Assembly (NCBI GenBank): GCA_963835825.1
Contig: CAWIGZ010000001.1
Coordinates: 496,001-560,000, forward strand
From: JADGRB01 sp963835825
Lineage (GTDB): Bacteria > Myxococcota_A > Polyangia > Fen-1088
Direction: 5' to 3'
DNA length: 64,000 nucleotides
Under the pieces are notes generated by a model. The model did not search any database and was not told where the DNA came from. It saw nothing but the letters and a program-made list of their open reading frames with translations. Made by a program: the position numbers and the translations under genes. This document shows, one piece after another, positions 1 through 9,062 of this stretch. How positions within the stretch are numbered: position 1 is the first letter of the stretch; every line of letters begins with the position of its first letter.

Positions 1-538
1 CCGGAATGGCGCGCGGGACGCCGGCGCCCATGAGCACGTAGTCGACCCCGGCGAGCATCGCGCCGTACAGAGACGGCAGATTGGGGAGGGCCACCTTCTC
101 CAGGAGGTTGAGCCCGACCAGGCCGTCGTGGTCCCGCTTGGCCAGCGCGACCTCGACGAAGTTCGCCAGCACGGTGAGCTCCGCCAGGTGCCTCGGCGCC
201 GAGAGCGAATACATCGGGATGGTGGAGAACCGCCGACGGCCCGCCCGGCGACGGCGCTGGTAGCGGCTCCGGACGCGCTCGACGACGTCGGGGAAGGGAA
301 ACCAGGCCATCGCGCGCTCCAGCGCCGCGTCCGGCTGGTCGGCCTGCAGCCGGCGGACGAGGACGTGCGCCAGCGCCGTCCCCGACACCACGCCCAGCTG
401 GCCGGTCAAGGACACCGCCCGCGCCAGCGGCCATCCGGAGACGCCGATGCCCATTCCACCTTGGATGATCACCGGATGGCCGGTCGTGGGGAGAAGCAAG
501 AGGCGCCAACCATGCACTCCCCGGTGCGCCTTGGACAT
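1..538 (-). CDS. Nitronate monooxygenase family protein (partial, N-terminal part)
   Basis: The reverse strand stays open from an ATG at 538 to the window edge, so only the first 179 residues are visible. The translation has the FMN-enzyme start PVIIQGGMGIGVSGWPLARA (residues 22-41), then a VVSGTAL segment, and later LEKVALPNLPSLYGAMLAG and VDYVLMGAGVPRAIP, which are hallmarks of the nitronate monooxygenase / 2-nitropropane dioxygenase family (PF03060). Members are flavin-dependent and oxidise alkyl nitronates; some relatives are enoyl reductases, so the substrate is not certain. The start is weakly supported, with no clear ribosome-binding site. The neighbouring lipoprotein gene lies 43 bases upstream on the same strand. 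Confidence 0.75.
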   Translation of the reverse strand, partial: MSKAHRGVHGWRLLLLPTTGHPVIIQGGMGIGVSGWPLARAVSLTGQLGVVSGTALAHVLVRRLQADQPDAALERAMAWFPFPDVVERVRSRYQRRRRAGRRRFSTIPMYSLSAPRHLAELTVLANFVEVALAKRDHDGLVGLNLLEKVALPNLPSLYGAMLAGVDYVLMGAGVPRAIP

Positions 539-581
539 GACGCCCGTCAGGCGGCGCTCGGCCGCCGGCGGGAGGCGCGAT

Positions 582-1640
582 TCAATCGATGACGATCGGA
601 TCCAAGATCGCGAAGCAGCTGGCGTCGGGCAGCGCCCAGTGAATGACGTTGTACCAGAACTGCGGCACGTCGTAGAGCTCCGCGGCGGTGTGCCCGTTGC
701 AGTCGGCGCCGTGGGTGCTCATGCCTCCCCACTGGCTCGTGTACGTGACCCACTCGTCGGACCAGACGAACACCCGTCCCTTGCCCACCTGCTTGGCGAC
801 GCCGACGGGACCCGCTTGCGGGTCGCTGGCCACCACCTGGCAGGGGCCGTCCGCCGGCGTTTCGACGCAGCTCAACGGCCGGCCGTGGAAGACGCCGACC
901 GCGCCGGTCCCGCCATTGGGCGCGGTCAGGTGAGCCCCCAAAAAGGCGCCGGGGGTCCAGCCCGTAAACGGGATCGACGAGTCGGTGCAGTAGCAGAAGT
1001 TGTCGGGACAGGAGGCGAACGAATCTCCCTTGCCGTAGGAGATCCCCGCGAACGCCAGGAGCTGATTGGCGGGGTCGACCTCGTCGGGATTTCCGCCGTA
1101 GCCGGTGAGAACGATGAGCGCGTTGCCGGCCCGCACCCAGTCGGCGAGCGCGCTCACTTCGTCCGGTCCGTAGCTCCAGAAGCCGATGTACTCGCTGTCC
1201 TCCAGCGCCTGCAGGAGCACCACGTCGTAGCTCGCCAGCAGCTCGGCGGTGATCGTGGTCCTGGTCGGCAGCAACGTCATGCGGGCATTGCTCTTGGTGT
1301 TCAGGTACGCCTGAAACGCGTCGGTGGAATCGCTGTTCGCGCCGTAGTGGGCCACCCGGCCCAGCGACGCGATGTTCATGCACGCGCATACCCCGGCGTC
1401 GTCGCAGCGGTCGGCGCGGGCGTCCGGCGCCGCCCACGATCCGCCCGCGCCGACCGTGCCGCCTCGGCCGTAGAGGCCGTTCGTCCCCCCCTCCGCCTGG
1501 AGGCCCGCTTTCGCTCCTTGGCCGCCCGCCCCGACGGCAGCGCTCTCCTCCGGCCGGATGCCGGCACAACCCAGCGTCGACAGCAACCAGGCGCCTCCCA
1601 GCCCGACCAGGATCGGGCTCAATCGCCGCGAGTCGGTCAT
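582..1640 (-). CDS. Secreted lipoprotein with ThuA/glutamine-amidotransferase-like fold
   Basis: 352 residues. An N-terminal hydrophobic stretch ends in STLGC (Cys about residue 25), an imperfect lipobox, followed by a Gly/Ala-rich linker to about residue 75, which is the usual layout of myxobacterial surface lipoproteins. The rest reads like a Rossmann-type domain: YDVVLLQALEDSEYIGFW, an ALADWVRAGNALIVLTGY segment and GKGRVFVWSDEWVTYTSQW near the end resemble DUF4350/ThuA-like proteins that lack obvious catalytic residues. Several Cys pairs suggest disulphides. It probably sits in the envelope; the function is unknown. A divergent lipoprotein gene starts about 200 bases away. Confidence 0.6.
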   Translation of the reverse strand: MTDSRRLSPILVGLGGAWLLSTLGCAGIRPEESAAVGAGGQGAKAGLQAEGGTNGLYGRGGTVGAGGSWAAPDARADRCDDAGVCACMNIASLGRVAHYGANSDSTDAFQAYLNTKSNARMTLLPTRTTITAELLASYDVVLLQALEDSEYIGFWSYGPDEVSALADWVRAGNALIVLTGYGGNPDEVDPANQLLAFAGISYGKGDSFASCPDNFCYCTDSSIPFTGWTPGAFLGAHLTAPNGGTGAVGVFHGRPLSCVETPADGPCQVVASDPQAGPVGVAKQVGKGRVFVWSDEWVTYTSQWGGMSTHGADCNGHTAAELYDVPQFWYNVIHWALPDASCFAILDPIVID

Positions 1641-1845
1641 TTCCGTTCAGTTAACCGCGCGCTCCGCAGAACGCCCATGACGGGCGTCAGCCCCCGAGCA
1701 TCGCCACGTCGAACGCCAGCTTTCCAGTTGCAGGCGCGCACCCGCCGTCGACGCTTTTGTCGACGAGGCGACGGTCGGGAAGACGACGCGAGCGCGACAT
1801 GACGGCCGTCAGGGACGGACCGCGCCGCTCGTCCTATTTTCTGAG

Positions 1846-3696
1846 GTGGTGAAGACCCTGACGAACGGACGTCGCGGGCCCGACGCCCGTGGCCTCGCCC
1901 TGCTGGCCCTCGGAACCCTCCTGGCGCTCGCCTGCGCGGGGGTCCACCCCCAGGAGGCCGGCGGCGCCGGCGGGCGAGGGGGAGCCGTCGGCGGGCTGCC
2001 CGGCGCGGGGGGCGGCGGCGTGAACCCGGGTACGGGCGGCGTCCCGCTCGCTCCGCCGGCCAACTGCGGGGACGGCGTGCTGGACGACGACGAGATCTGC
2101 GACGACGGCAACACCGCCGGCGGCGACGGCTGCGCGGCCAACTGTCTGGAGGTCGAGCCCGGTTATTCGTGCACCCCCGCCGGCAAGCCCTGCCACCTGG
2201 TGGCGCGCTGCGGGGATGGCGTGGTGGTTCGGCCCGAGCTGTGCGACGACGGCAACAGGACCGACGGCGACGGTTGCTCCGGCACCTGCAAGGTGGAGCT
2301 CGGCTTCAAGTGCTCGGGCAGCCCCAGCACCTGCACGCACACCGTGTGTGGCGACGGCGTCATCGAGGGCGCCGAGAGCTGCGACGACGGCAACGCCCGG
2401 CCCTGGGACGGCTGCTCGTCCGACTGCCAGAGCGAGCCCTCCTGCACCGCCGCCGGCTGCACGTCCCGTTGCGGCGACGGGATCGTGCTCGGCGAGGCCT
2501 GCGACGACGGCAACAACCTGGACGGCGACGGCTGCTCCGCCCACTGCCAGGTCGAGCCGGGCTACACCTGCGCGCAGCCGCCGCTGGGCGACAAGATCAC
2601 CGTCCCGGCGGTGTTTCGCGACTTCCGCTTCCACGGCCCCTCCGACTTCGAACCCGGCGCCACCGGGCGCGACAGCGCGCTCACCGGCATGGTGAAGACC
2701 AGCCTCGATGCCGACGGGAAACCGGTGTTCACCGGCGTCGCTGACAGCCTGGTCGGGAGCGCCGCCACCTTCGCCGAGTGGTACCGCGACGTCCCGGGAA
2801 CGAACCACGCGGACGTCGGCAAGCTGACGTTGTGGAACAACGGCGACGGCACCTACGTCAACCGCTACGGCCCGAACGGCGAGCGGTGGCAGCAGACCAC
2901 GACCGCGTATTGGTGCGGCACCGTCGGGCAGGAGCAGAACGGCGTCCCCTGCACGTTCATGTACGGCCCCACCGACTGCCAGACTCAGACCTTGCCGATG
3001 CTCAGCTGTTACGTCGACGGCACCACCTACAAGGGGACCTTCCTGGTCGCGGAGATGGACGGCACGCCGCTCTTCTTCCCCGTCGACGGCGATCCGTTCA
3101 CGCCGGCCTCCGAGCTGACCTCGGCCTCGATCGCGCCGCTTTACGCCGGGAACTGGGCGAACGAGCCGGGCAAGCCGCTGCACAACTTCAGCTTCACCAG
3201 CGAGGTGCGCTCCTGGTTCCAGTACGACGCCAGCAAGACTTACCGGCTGGACTTCATCGGCGACGACGACGTCTGGTTCTTCATCAACGGCAAGCTGGCC
3301 GTCGATCTGGGCGGTATCCACACGCCGGTCGAAGGAGCGATCGCGCTGTCGGCCGCCAACGCGGCCCAGTTCGGCCTGGTCGACGGCAAGGTGTACCAGA
3401 TCGCCGGGTTCCACGCCGAGCGACAGACCAACGGGTCGTCGTTCAAGCTGACGCTGAGCGGGTTCAACGCCATGCCCAGCGTCTGCAGGCCGAGGTGCGG
3501 CGACGGCATCGTCGGCATCGGCGAGGAGTGCGACGACGGCGTCAACGCCGGCGGCTACGGCCAGTGCGGCGCCGACTGCAAGATCGACGAGTACTGCGGC
3601 GACGGCGTCGTCCAGAAGCCGTACGAGGACTGCGACGGCGTGCAAGCAGACGGCACGGCGTGCCCGAGCACCTGCCGGCTCATCAGCCTCGGTTGA
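1846..3696 (+). CDS. Cys-rich repeat lipoprotein with fibro-slime domain
   Basis: 616 residues from a GTG start (two GTGs in a row, no ATG nearby). A signal sequence ends in LLALACAG, giving a lipoprotein Cys near residue 30, then a Gly-rich linker. Four or more repeats of the form CGDGxxxxxExCDDGN (about residues 73-235) and two more at the C-terminus (about 548-600) are DUF4215 / myxobacterial disulphide repeats. Between them (about 245-540) lies a fibro-slime domain: DFRFHGPSDFEPG at its start and DDDVWFFINGKLAVDLGGIH in the core, as in PA14-like adhesin modules. The protein is inferred to be surface-exposed, perhaps an adhesin or matrix component. Family assignment is firm; the role is inferred. 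Confidence 0.8.
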   Translation: MVKTLTNGRRGPDARGLALLALGTLLALACAGVHPQEAGGAGGRGGAVGGLPGAGGGGVNPGTGGVPLAPPANCGDGVLDDDEICDDGNTAGGDGCAANCLEVEPGYSCTPAGKPCHLVARCGDGVVVRPELCDDGNRTDGDGCSGTCKVELGFKCSGSPSTCTHTVCGDGVIEGAESCDDGNARPWDGCSSDCQSEPSCTAAGCTSRCGDGIVLGEACDDGNNLDGDGCSAHCQVEPGYTCAQPPLGDKITVPAVFRDFRFHGPSDFEPGATGRDSALTGMVKTSLDADGKPVFTGVADSLVGSAATFAEWYRDVPGTNHADVGKLTLWNNGDGTYVNRYGPNGERWQQTTTAYWCGTVGQEQNGVPCTFMYGPTDCQTQTLPMLSCYVDGTTYKGTFLVAEMDGTPLFFPVDGDPFTPASELTSASIAPLYAGNWANEPGKPLHNFSFTSEVRSWFQYDASKTYRLDFIGDDDVWFFINGKLAVDLGGIHTPVEGAIALSAANAAQFGLVDGKVYQIAGFHAERQTNGSSFKLTLSGFNAMPSVCRPRCGDGIVGIGEECDDGVNAGGYGQCGADCKIDEYCGDGVVQKPYEDCDGVQADGTACPSTCRLISLG

Positions 3697-3807
3697 GCGC
3701 GGGAACCCGTTCACGCCGGCGGCGCCGGGCCGAAGGGTCAAGATCTAGAAGGGGGCCAGCTCGGATCCAGGTCGACACCGAGCCGGCGGGGTCGCCGGAG
3801 TCGCGGT

Positions 3808-4680
3808 TCAGCTTCCGCTCGCGTACCCGTAGCAGGAGGACATGGCGAACGCGGAGGAGCCGGGCGGGTAGCTCATGATCGGATGCGTGCCGTGGACCAT
3901 GATCCGCTCTATCTGGCAGGTCCCTCCGGCTCCGAAGGTGCCGGTTCCCTGGACGAGGTCGCGCTCGTAAGACTGGCTGGCGTCGCTCGCGAGCTGGACA
4001 AAGAGGGCGTGGTAATCGGCGGTGGACGAGGCCGCCAATGTTTCGACGGTGAGCAGGTCGGCTCCCGGCGAGACGGTGCCGACGGACGTGCAGGAGGTCG
4101 GGCCGGCCGCCGTCATCAGACAGCGTTGCACGACCACGTCTTCGTGGAGCAGGTTGGTCACCGTGATCTCGTCCGTCGCCGGGTCCGAGTCCTGCATCGC
4201 GGGATCGATGGTCCACGAGCCGACCTGGTCGCCGAAATGGGCGAAAATCACGGCCGGAAGCTGGCCCGACGGGGGGGTCGCCAAGTTGAAGGGGACGGCC
4301 GCGGGGACGGGCAGCGGTGCCGATTTGCCCCAGCTCGCGCCGGTGTCGTCGAGGAGCTCGACGACGTAGGTGCCGGCCGGAACCCCCTGGAGCGACTGAC
4401 TCCAGCCCCCCGTCCACCCATTCAGGTAGATATCGGAGTAGTCGTAGAAACCCTCATCGGAGGTGAGGATCACCGTGCCCTGGTCGTTGAGCCGGGGCCG
4501 AAATATCTGCTCCCCTGGGGGCAGGTCGAAGATCGGCCATATCGCGAGCGAGGGCCCCTCGCTTTGGTTGAGGAGGATCCCCGGCGGCGGACTGTCGTAC
4601 CCGGAGAGCGGCTTCCTCTGGGTCTGGCAGGCGGCGATGGCCAGCAACGGCAACAACAGCAAAGGGCGAAGGCGGGTCAT
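3808..4680 (-). CDS. Hypothetical lipoprotein
   Basis: 290 residues. The ATG at 4680 is preferred over an upstream in-frame start because it begins MTRLRPLLLLPLLAIAACQ, a signal sequence with a good lipobox (AIAAC). The mature part has beta-rich stretches such as PAGTYVVELLDD and DEITVTNLLHEDVVVQRC, suggesting immunoglobulin-like or carbohydrate-binding-like folds, and four later Cys residues. I do not recognise a family. It is divergent from the outer-membrane/sigma operon at 4803 and shares with it an upstream region that holds a clear inverted repeat. Confidence 0.55.
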   Translation of the reverse strand: MTRLRPLLLLPLLAIAACQTQRKPLSGYDSPPPGILLNQSEGPSLAIWPIFDLPPGEQIFRPRLNDQGTVILTSDEGFYDYSDIYLNGWTGGWSQSLQGVPAGTYVVELLDDTGASWGKSAPLPVPAAVPFNLATPPSGQLPAVIFAHFGDQVGSWTIDPAMQDSDPATDEITVTNLLHEDVVVQRCLMTAAGPTSCTSVGTVSPGADLLTVETLAASSTADYHALFVQLASDASQSYERDLVQGTGTFGAGGTCQIERIMVHGTHPIMSYPPGSSAFAMSSCYGYASGS

Positions 4681-4734
4681 GGTGGCTCCGATGGCGAAAT
4701 GCTCCCCCTTGTGAGACGACGGTGGCCCCGATCG

Positions 4735-4760
4735 GGGAAAAGATCGATGTCGGTTTTCCC
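4735..4760. promoter_or_regulatory. Inverted repeat between divergent genes, candidate operator
   Basis: Perfect 7-base arms GGGAAAA (4735-4741) and TTTTCCC (4754-4760) are separated by 12 bases. The site lies between the lipoprotein start at 4680 and the operon start at 4803. It is AT-richer than its surroundings and well placed for a regulator, but no binding protein can be named. Confidence 0.35.
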
Positions 4761-4802
4761 TCCGCGCCTGTGCGATCGTCCAAAGACACTGAGCGACCCA
4801 CC

Positions 4803-5765
4803 ATGATGAAAGCGTCGATCCACAACATCCTCCTCGGCGGCGTGCTCGCTGGCCTGACGGCAATGATCTCGGTTGCCAGGGCGGCGGAGCCGGTCGACGT
4901 CCATCAAGCCCCGGGGGTGGACTTGCCGCCGCAGCTGGCCGCCGACGTTCGCGCCGCGATCGAGGACGTCCTGGCGGGGCGCGCGCAGCCAGCAGTCCCG
5001 ATCGACGTCACGCTGGAGGCGGGCGGAGCGGTCGTTCGGGTCGGTTCCCTGTCGCGCCGGATCGCGATCGTCGGCTGGGACTACCCGTCCGTGAGGACGG
5101 TGGCCCTCCACGTGCTCGATCTGCTGCAGCCGGGGCCGGAGGTGCCGGAGGTGCCGGTGGTATCGGCTGCGGCGGGGAGTCCGATGCCGGATCCGGACCC
5201 GGCTGCGGGGGTCGGGGAGGAGGTGCGCGTCACCGGGGGTTCCTCCGCGCAGACAGCGGAGCTCGACGGCCCGCTGAGCGTTTACGGCGCGCTGGCCGGG
5301 GCCCGTGGCGCCCAGGGCTCAGATCCCTGGATGGTCTCCGGCACCATTGGCGCCGCCTGGACTCGCAATTGGCTGCGGATCGGCCTGGAGGTCGGCTGGG
5401 ATCACGGGCTGGTGCGCAACCCGCACACCATTCCAGGCACCCCCGTGGCAGTCAACTACGATGCCACGCCGCTGCGGCTGGTGCTGGCGGTCCAGAACAG
5501 GGTCGTGATGGCCGGCGTCCGCGGCGGCGTCGCCGTGTATCGCGTCACCACCCAGCAGACGTACACTGAAGTGACGCCCCTCGTGGGTCCCTTCCTGGCC
5601 GCGAAGTTTCCGATCGCCGGCCGGTTTCGCGGCTTGCTGGTGGGGGGATTCGATTACTTCGGCCGGCGCACGGAGCTGTCGACGGGGAACTTCGACAAAG
5701 CCTATTCGACTCCGCAGCTGGCGCCCTACGTCGCCGTCGTCGCCGAGGCGGTGTTGGCGCCGTGA
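4803..5765 (+). CDS. Exported outer-membrane-like protein of the ECF sigma operon
   Basis: 320 residues from ATG 4803 (a second ATG follows directly); a signal peptide ending near SVARA-AE supports this start. The N-terminal part (about 25-110) has an alpha/beta look, then a Pro/acidic linker, then a C-terminal half with alternating hydrophobic/aromatic strands (WMVSGTIGAAWTRNWLRIGLEVGW, RLVLAVQNRVVMAGVRGGVAVY) as in small outer-membrane beta-barrels. The stop overlaps the GTG of the ECF sigma gene by four bases, so the two are coupled. An inferred envelope protein served or sensed by that sigma system; no family recognised. Confidence 0.55.
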   Translation: MMKASIHNILLGGVLAGLTAMISVARAAEPVDVHQAPGVDLPPQLAADVRAAIEDVLAGRAQPAVPIDVTLEAGGAVVRVGSLSRRIAIVGWDYPSVRTVALHVLDLLQPGPEVPEVPVVSAAAGSPMPDPDPAAGVGEEVRVTGGSSAQTAELDGPLSVYGALAGARGAQGSDPWMVSGTIGAAWTRNWLRIGLEVGWDHGLVRNPHTIPGTPVAVNYDATPLRLVLAVQNRVVMAGVRGGVAVYRVTTQQTYTEVTPLVGPFLAAKFPIAGRFRGLLVGGFDYFGRRTELSTGNFDKAYSTPQLAPYVAVVAEAVLAP

Positions 5766-6394
5766 GGATCCGTGGCCGCTTGGCTCCGGCGAGGGGCGTG
5801 AGCCCTCACCTTGGCTCGGAAACCGACGACGCCACGCTGATGTCCGCTGCCCGCCGCGGCGACGGCGCCGCGTTCGCCCGCCTGTTCCGCCGCCACGCGG
5901 ACGCGGTGAGAACGCGCATCACGCGCCTGGTGGGCCCGGTCGCCGAGCGCGACGATTTGGTCCAGAAGGTCTTCATTGCGCTCCACCGCGGGCTGCACAC
6001 CTATCGCAGCGAGGCGAAGCTCTCGACCTACCTTCATCGTATCGCGGTCAACGCCGCTTACGATCACCTGCGCGGGCGCCACCGGGCAGCCGAAAACGAG
6101 GGCCCGCTCGACGCTGCGGCGCTGGTCGAGCAGCTCGGGCCCGCGCTGGAGGATCAGGTCGCCGCGCGCGCGGATCTGGCCCGGCTGCTCGCGCTTCTGG
6201 ACCAGCTGTCGCCGAAGAAGCGGATCGCCTTCGTCCTGGTCGCCGTCGAGGGCTGCTCACTGGCCGAAGCCGCGGAGCTGATCGGCGACCGGCAAGGAGC
6301 GGTCAAGCAACGGGCGCTGTACGCTCGTCGCGAACTGCTGGCCCGCCTGGCCGCGGAGTCGCGAGAGGTACCGCCGGTGGAGGGGACCTCGTGA
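5762..6394 (+). CDS. ECF-type RNA polymerase sigma factor
   Basis: 210 residues, GTG start overlapping the previous stop (GTGA). Region 2 is clear: AFARLFRRHADAVRTRITRL, then AERDDLVQKVFIALHR and TYLHRIAVNAAYDHLR (about 40-105). Region 4 follows a short linker: QLSPKKRIAFVLVAVEGCSLAEAAELIGDRQGAVKQRALYARREL (about 150-195), with the helix-turn-helix that reads the -35 element. Length and layout fit the extracytoplasmic-function sigma family. It is second in a four-gene operon with a FecR-domain protein directly downstream, the usual place for its anti-sigma partner. Confidence 0.85.
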   Translation: MRIRGRLAPARGVSPHLGSETDDATLMSAARRGDGAAFARLFRRHADAVRTRITRLVGPVAERDDLVQKVFIALHRGLHTYRSEAKLSTYLHRIAVNAAYDHLRGRHRAAENEGPLDAAALVEQLGPALEDQVAARADLARLLALLDQLSPKKRIAFVLVAVEGCSLAEAAELIGDRQGAVKQRALYARRELLARLAAESREVPPVEGTS

Positions 6395-7482
6395 TCCGGC
6401 GGCGAGCCCCCGAGGCCGGCGCCGTCGAGGCCGAGGAGCTGGACAGGCTCTGCGACGGGCTCGCGCGCTTCGAAGCGCCTTTCGACGAGATCACACGGTC
6501 GCGGGCCGAGGCGAGCCTCAGCGCCGCGCTCGAGCGCCAGCCCGGGCGGGGCAACAGGCGCGCGCTCCGGCGAGTGGCCGCGCTGCTGGCGGTGGGGGCC
6601 GCGGCGGGCGCCGCGCTGACTGTGCGCACCGTCGTGAGGGCGGGCCGGTCGCGCGTCGCGGGCAGCCCAGAGTCGGCGCTCCGGTTCGAACCCTACGTCG
6701 TCGCGCCGACGGCGGGCGCGGCAGCCGCCACCGTCCCGGAGCTCCTGGAGCAACCGGCCTCGAGCCTCGACGTGCCGTCGGGGTGGCAGGTGCGCGCGTC
6801 GCTGGGCGATGCCATCGCGATCACCTTGACGGGGCCGGCACGCGCGTGGTCCGAGCGCGCGGCCGGCAGCGGTCAAACGGTGGTCCACCTGGATCGAGGG
6901 CGGCTGCTGGCGTCACTGGAAGGCGGCACCGGCCGTCGGCTGCAGATCGTGTCGCCGGGCGCCGTCACCGACGTCGTCGGAACGCTGTTTTCCGTCGAGG
7001 TGGTTGGCGGCGCCAGCCGCGTGGCGGTCGCGCACGGACGGGTGCGGGTGGGGATCCCCGCCGGCCCCGCGGGCGCCCCGCCACGCGCGTTCCGCGAGAT
7101 CGCGGCCGGCCAGAGCTGGCTGACGACGCTGCCGGAGCCGGACGAGATCGAGCCCCCACTCGCCGAGGCGCTGTTTGAACACGAGCGGACGCCGCCGCCG
7201 CGCGGGGCCACGGTCCCCTTGTCCGTCGTCGAGGCGCCGGCCGGGTCCGGCGTTTGGGTCGGGAAGCGGCGAATCGCGTCGGCGCCGGCGTGGGTGCTCG
7301 TCGCGTCGCACGTCGCCGTTCGGCTGTCGGCACCGGCTAGGCCTGCGGCGCCGCCGGCGGAGCCAATCCCGCTCCCGGCGACGGAGCCGGCGCAGAAGCC
7401 GGCCTGGCCGAGGTCTGCGCCGCCGGCGCGCGCCACAGCTCCGGCCGGTCCCGCCGCCCGCTACGCTCAGGCGCCGAGGTGA
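6391..7482 (+). CDS. FecR-domain protein, probable anti-sigma partner
   Basis: 363 residues from a GTG that overlaps the sigma stop by four bases. A cytoplasmic N-terminal part of about 60 residues precedes one membrane segment (RVAALLAVGAAAGAALTVRTV, about 62-82). The outer part carries a FecR domain: TVVHLDRGRLLASLEGGTGRRLQIVSPGAVTDVVGTLFSVEV and VAVAHGRVRV (about 160-215). A Pro/Ala-rich tail ends the protein. The topology fits an anti-sigma factor that holds the ECF sigma at the membrane until a periplasmic signal arrives; this is inferred from family and position. Confidence 0.75.
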   Translation: MIRRRAPEAGAVEAEELDRLCDGLARFEAPFDEITRSRAEASLSAALERQPGRGNRRALRRVAALLAVGAAAGAALTVRTVVRAGRSRVAGSPESALRFEPYVVAPTAGAAAATVPELLEQPASSLDVPSGWQVRASLGDAIAITLTGPARAWSERAAGSGQTVVHLDRGRLLASLEGGTGRRLQIVSPGAVTDVVGTLFSVEVVGGASRVAVAHGRVRVGIPAGPAGAPPRAFREIAAGQSWLTTLPEPDEIEPPLAEALFEHERTPPPRGATVPLSVVEAPAGSGVWVGKRRIASAPAWVLVASHVAVRLSAPARPAAPPAEPIPLPATEPAQKPAWPRSAPPARATAPAGPAARYAQAPR

Positions 7483-7985
7483 CCGAGCCCCCCGCGTTCG
7501 CCCCGCCCGAGGAAATGACCGCGCAAACCCTGTTCCGTGAGGCGGATGCAGCACGGGCGGCGGGCGACACGGGTCTCGCGCTGCGTACGCTGCGGACCGT
7601 GGTGGAGCGGTTCCCGCGCGAGACCGCAACGGCGGCCGCGCGATACGAGCTGGGTCTCATGGAAGAGACAGCCGGCTACGAGGACGCGGCGCTGCGCGAC
7701 CTGGCGGGGGTCGACGCTCCGTCTCTGGAAGAGCCCACGGATTATTTGCGATGCCGAGTGCTGGCCAAGCGGGCCGCCACGGAGGCGGAGCGGTGTCTGG
7801 CCGATTTCCGCCGCCGGTTCCCGGGCTCGGCGCACGATGCCGACGCGCTGGGGGCCGAGACCGCACTGGCGATGGTGCGCGGAGGGTGCCCGGCGGCGCA
7901 GGCCCTGCTGACGGAGCTCGAGCGGCGCTATCCGGAGCACGGCTCGGCGGTCCGGTTGCGCGCCGCGTGCGGCAGCAAGCCGTAA
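7479..7985 (+). CDS. Small tetratricopeptide-like protein
   Basis: 168 residues, GTG start overlapping the FecR gene stop by four bases, so it is the last gene of the operon that begins at 4803. The helices LFREADAARAAGDTGLALRTLRTVVERFPRE and CLADFRRRFPGSAHDADAL look like TPR/outer-membrane-lipoprotein repeats. No signal peptide is evident from this start. A role in protein-protein contacts with the FecR or outer-membrane partner is inferred. A short downstream region shows no obvious terminator. Confidence 0.6.
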   Translation: MTEPPAFAPPEEMTAQTLFREADAARAAGDTGLALRTLRTVVERFPRETATAAARYELGLMEETAGYEDAALRDLAGVDAPSLEEPTDYLRCRVLAKRAATEAERCLADFRRRFPGSAHDADALGAETALAMVRGGCPAAQALLTELERRYPEHGSAVRLRAACGSKP

Positions 7986-8346
7986 CGGGCACCGCGCCCC
8001 GCGGCGCCGTGAAATGAGAATGACCTTTCGCAGGGGCTGGCGGTGCCAGAACTCCCGGCTATGGTCGTACCAGGCGCGGTGCGACGCCGGACACCCTCGA
8101 ACGCGCGTCGTTCGCGCTGGTGGAACTACCACCTCCACCAGGTGCATGATGCGCGAGATCGTCGATCGGCTTCGAGCGCGGAGTGTGGTGTCTGGCGCGC
8201 ACTTGGGTCTCAGCCGGGGATAAATCCCGAGCGTCCCGGGACGAGCGTCGGGCCGACGCGTCGGATGGCCGGCGCCTTTGTCTTCTCGCGTCTACCCGGA
8301 TATCCTTGGCAAGGCTTCGCCGGCCGAGGCCGGCGTCCAGTCGAAG
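7986..8346. other. Intergenic stretch without recognised gene
   Basis: About 360 bases between the ECF operon and the Uma2 gene. Open frames here give no recognisable protein. A short hairpin-like run (TGGTGG...CCACCTCCACC, about 8120-8140) is visible. This is the left edge of the accessory region. Confidence 0.4.
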
Positions 8347-8943
8347 ATGTCCAGAGCCGCTCACGCCCATCCGTCCGCGACAGCAGCGGACCTGCTCGCC
8401 ATCCCCGAGGCGCGCCGCTTCCACGAGGTTGTCGGCGGCGAGCTGGTCGAGAAGGCCGCGCCCAGCGGCGAGCACGGCACGACCCAGGCCGCCGTGGCCG
8501 GAAGTCTCTTCGGACCCTTCTCGCGACCGCCGGGCGGAGGTGTCCCCGGCGGTTGGTGGTTCGGGACCGAGGTCGAGATCGAGCTCGAGACCCACGAGAT
8601 TTATCGACCCGACGTCGCCGGCTGGCGCCGCGAGCGCGCGCCCCAGCGCCCGACCGGCATCCCGGTCCGGCTACGCCCCGACTGGATCTGCGAGATCCTC
8701 TCGCCTTCGACGGCGAGGAACGATCAGATCACGAAGCTCGAAACCTACCGCCGTTGCGGCGTCCCGCACTACTGGATCATCGACCCTCAGCAGCTCACGC
8801 TGCTTGTCTATCGGCTGACCCCGGACGGCTACCTGCTCGCGCTGACCGCCGACACGAACAGCGGGCGCATACGCGCCGAGCCGTTCGAGGCGATCGAGAT
8901 CGAGGTGGCGGTGTTGTTGGGGGGGGATGGGGAAGACCGTTAG
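8347..8943 (+). CDS. Uma2 family endonuclease-like protein (DUF820)
   Basis: 198 residues from ATG 8347; an upstream in-frame start is possible but adds a non-conserved leader. The sequence follows the Uma2/DUF820 pattern of the PD-(D/E)XK nuclease fold: RRFHEVVGGELVEKAAP, then TEVEIELETHEIYRPDVAGWR, PDWICEILSPSTARNDQITK and YRRCGVPHYWIIDPQ. These proteins are abundant in cyanobacteria and myxobacteria; their in vivo role is unsettled, with links to mobile DNA. It stands alone here at the edge of an accessory region. Confidence 0.8.
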   Translation: MSRAAHAHPSATAADLLAIPEARRFHEVVGGELVEKAAPSGEHGTTQAAVAGSLFGPFSRPPGGGVPGGWWFGTEVEIELETHEIYRPDVAGWRRERAPQRPTGIPVRLRPDWICEILSPSTARNDQITKLETYRRCGVPHYWIIDPQQLTLLVYRLTPDGYLLALTADTNSGRIRAEPFEAIEIEVAVLLGGDGEDR

Positions 8944-8969
8944 TTGATGGGTTCGCGCAGGGCCTCGAA

Positions 8970-9062
8970 GAGTCCCAGCCCGTCAAGGTCGCCGAGGTGG
9001 CGGAGCACCTCGGCGTGTCGAACGCGACGGTCTACGGGCTCTGCGAGCGCGGCGAGCTGTGA
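8970..9062 (+). pseudogene. Excisionase-like helix-turn-helix stub
   Basis: The frame ending at a TGA at 9060-9062 encodes VKVAEVAEHLGVSNATVYGL followed by CERGEL. This is the N-terminal recognition part of MerR/excisionase-type DNA-binding proteins, which normally continue for another 20-40 residues. Here it stops at the point where the wing would begin and has no credible start codon of its own. It is read as a remnant of a mobile-element excisionase, consistent with the integrase tail near 13.5 kb. Confidence 0.5.

Noticed and set aside
8043..9062. A single 339-codon gene covering the Uma2 locus in another frame
   Set aside because: Only its last 26 codons (the HTH stub) look like protein; the rest is a shadow of the Uma2 gene.
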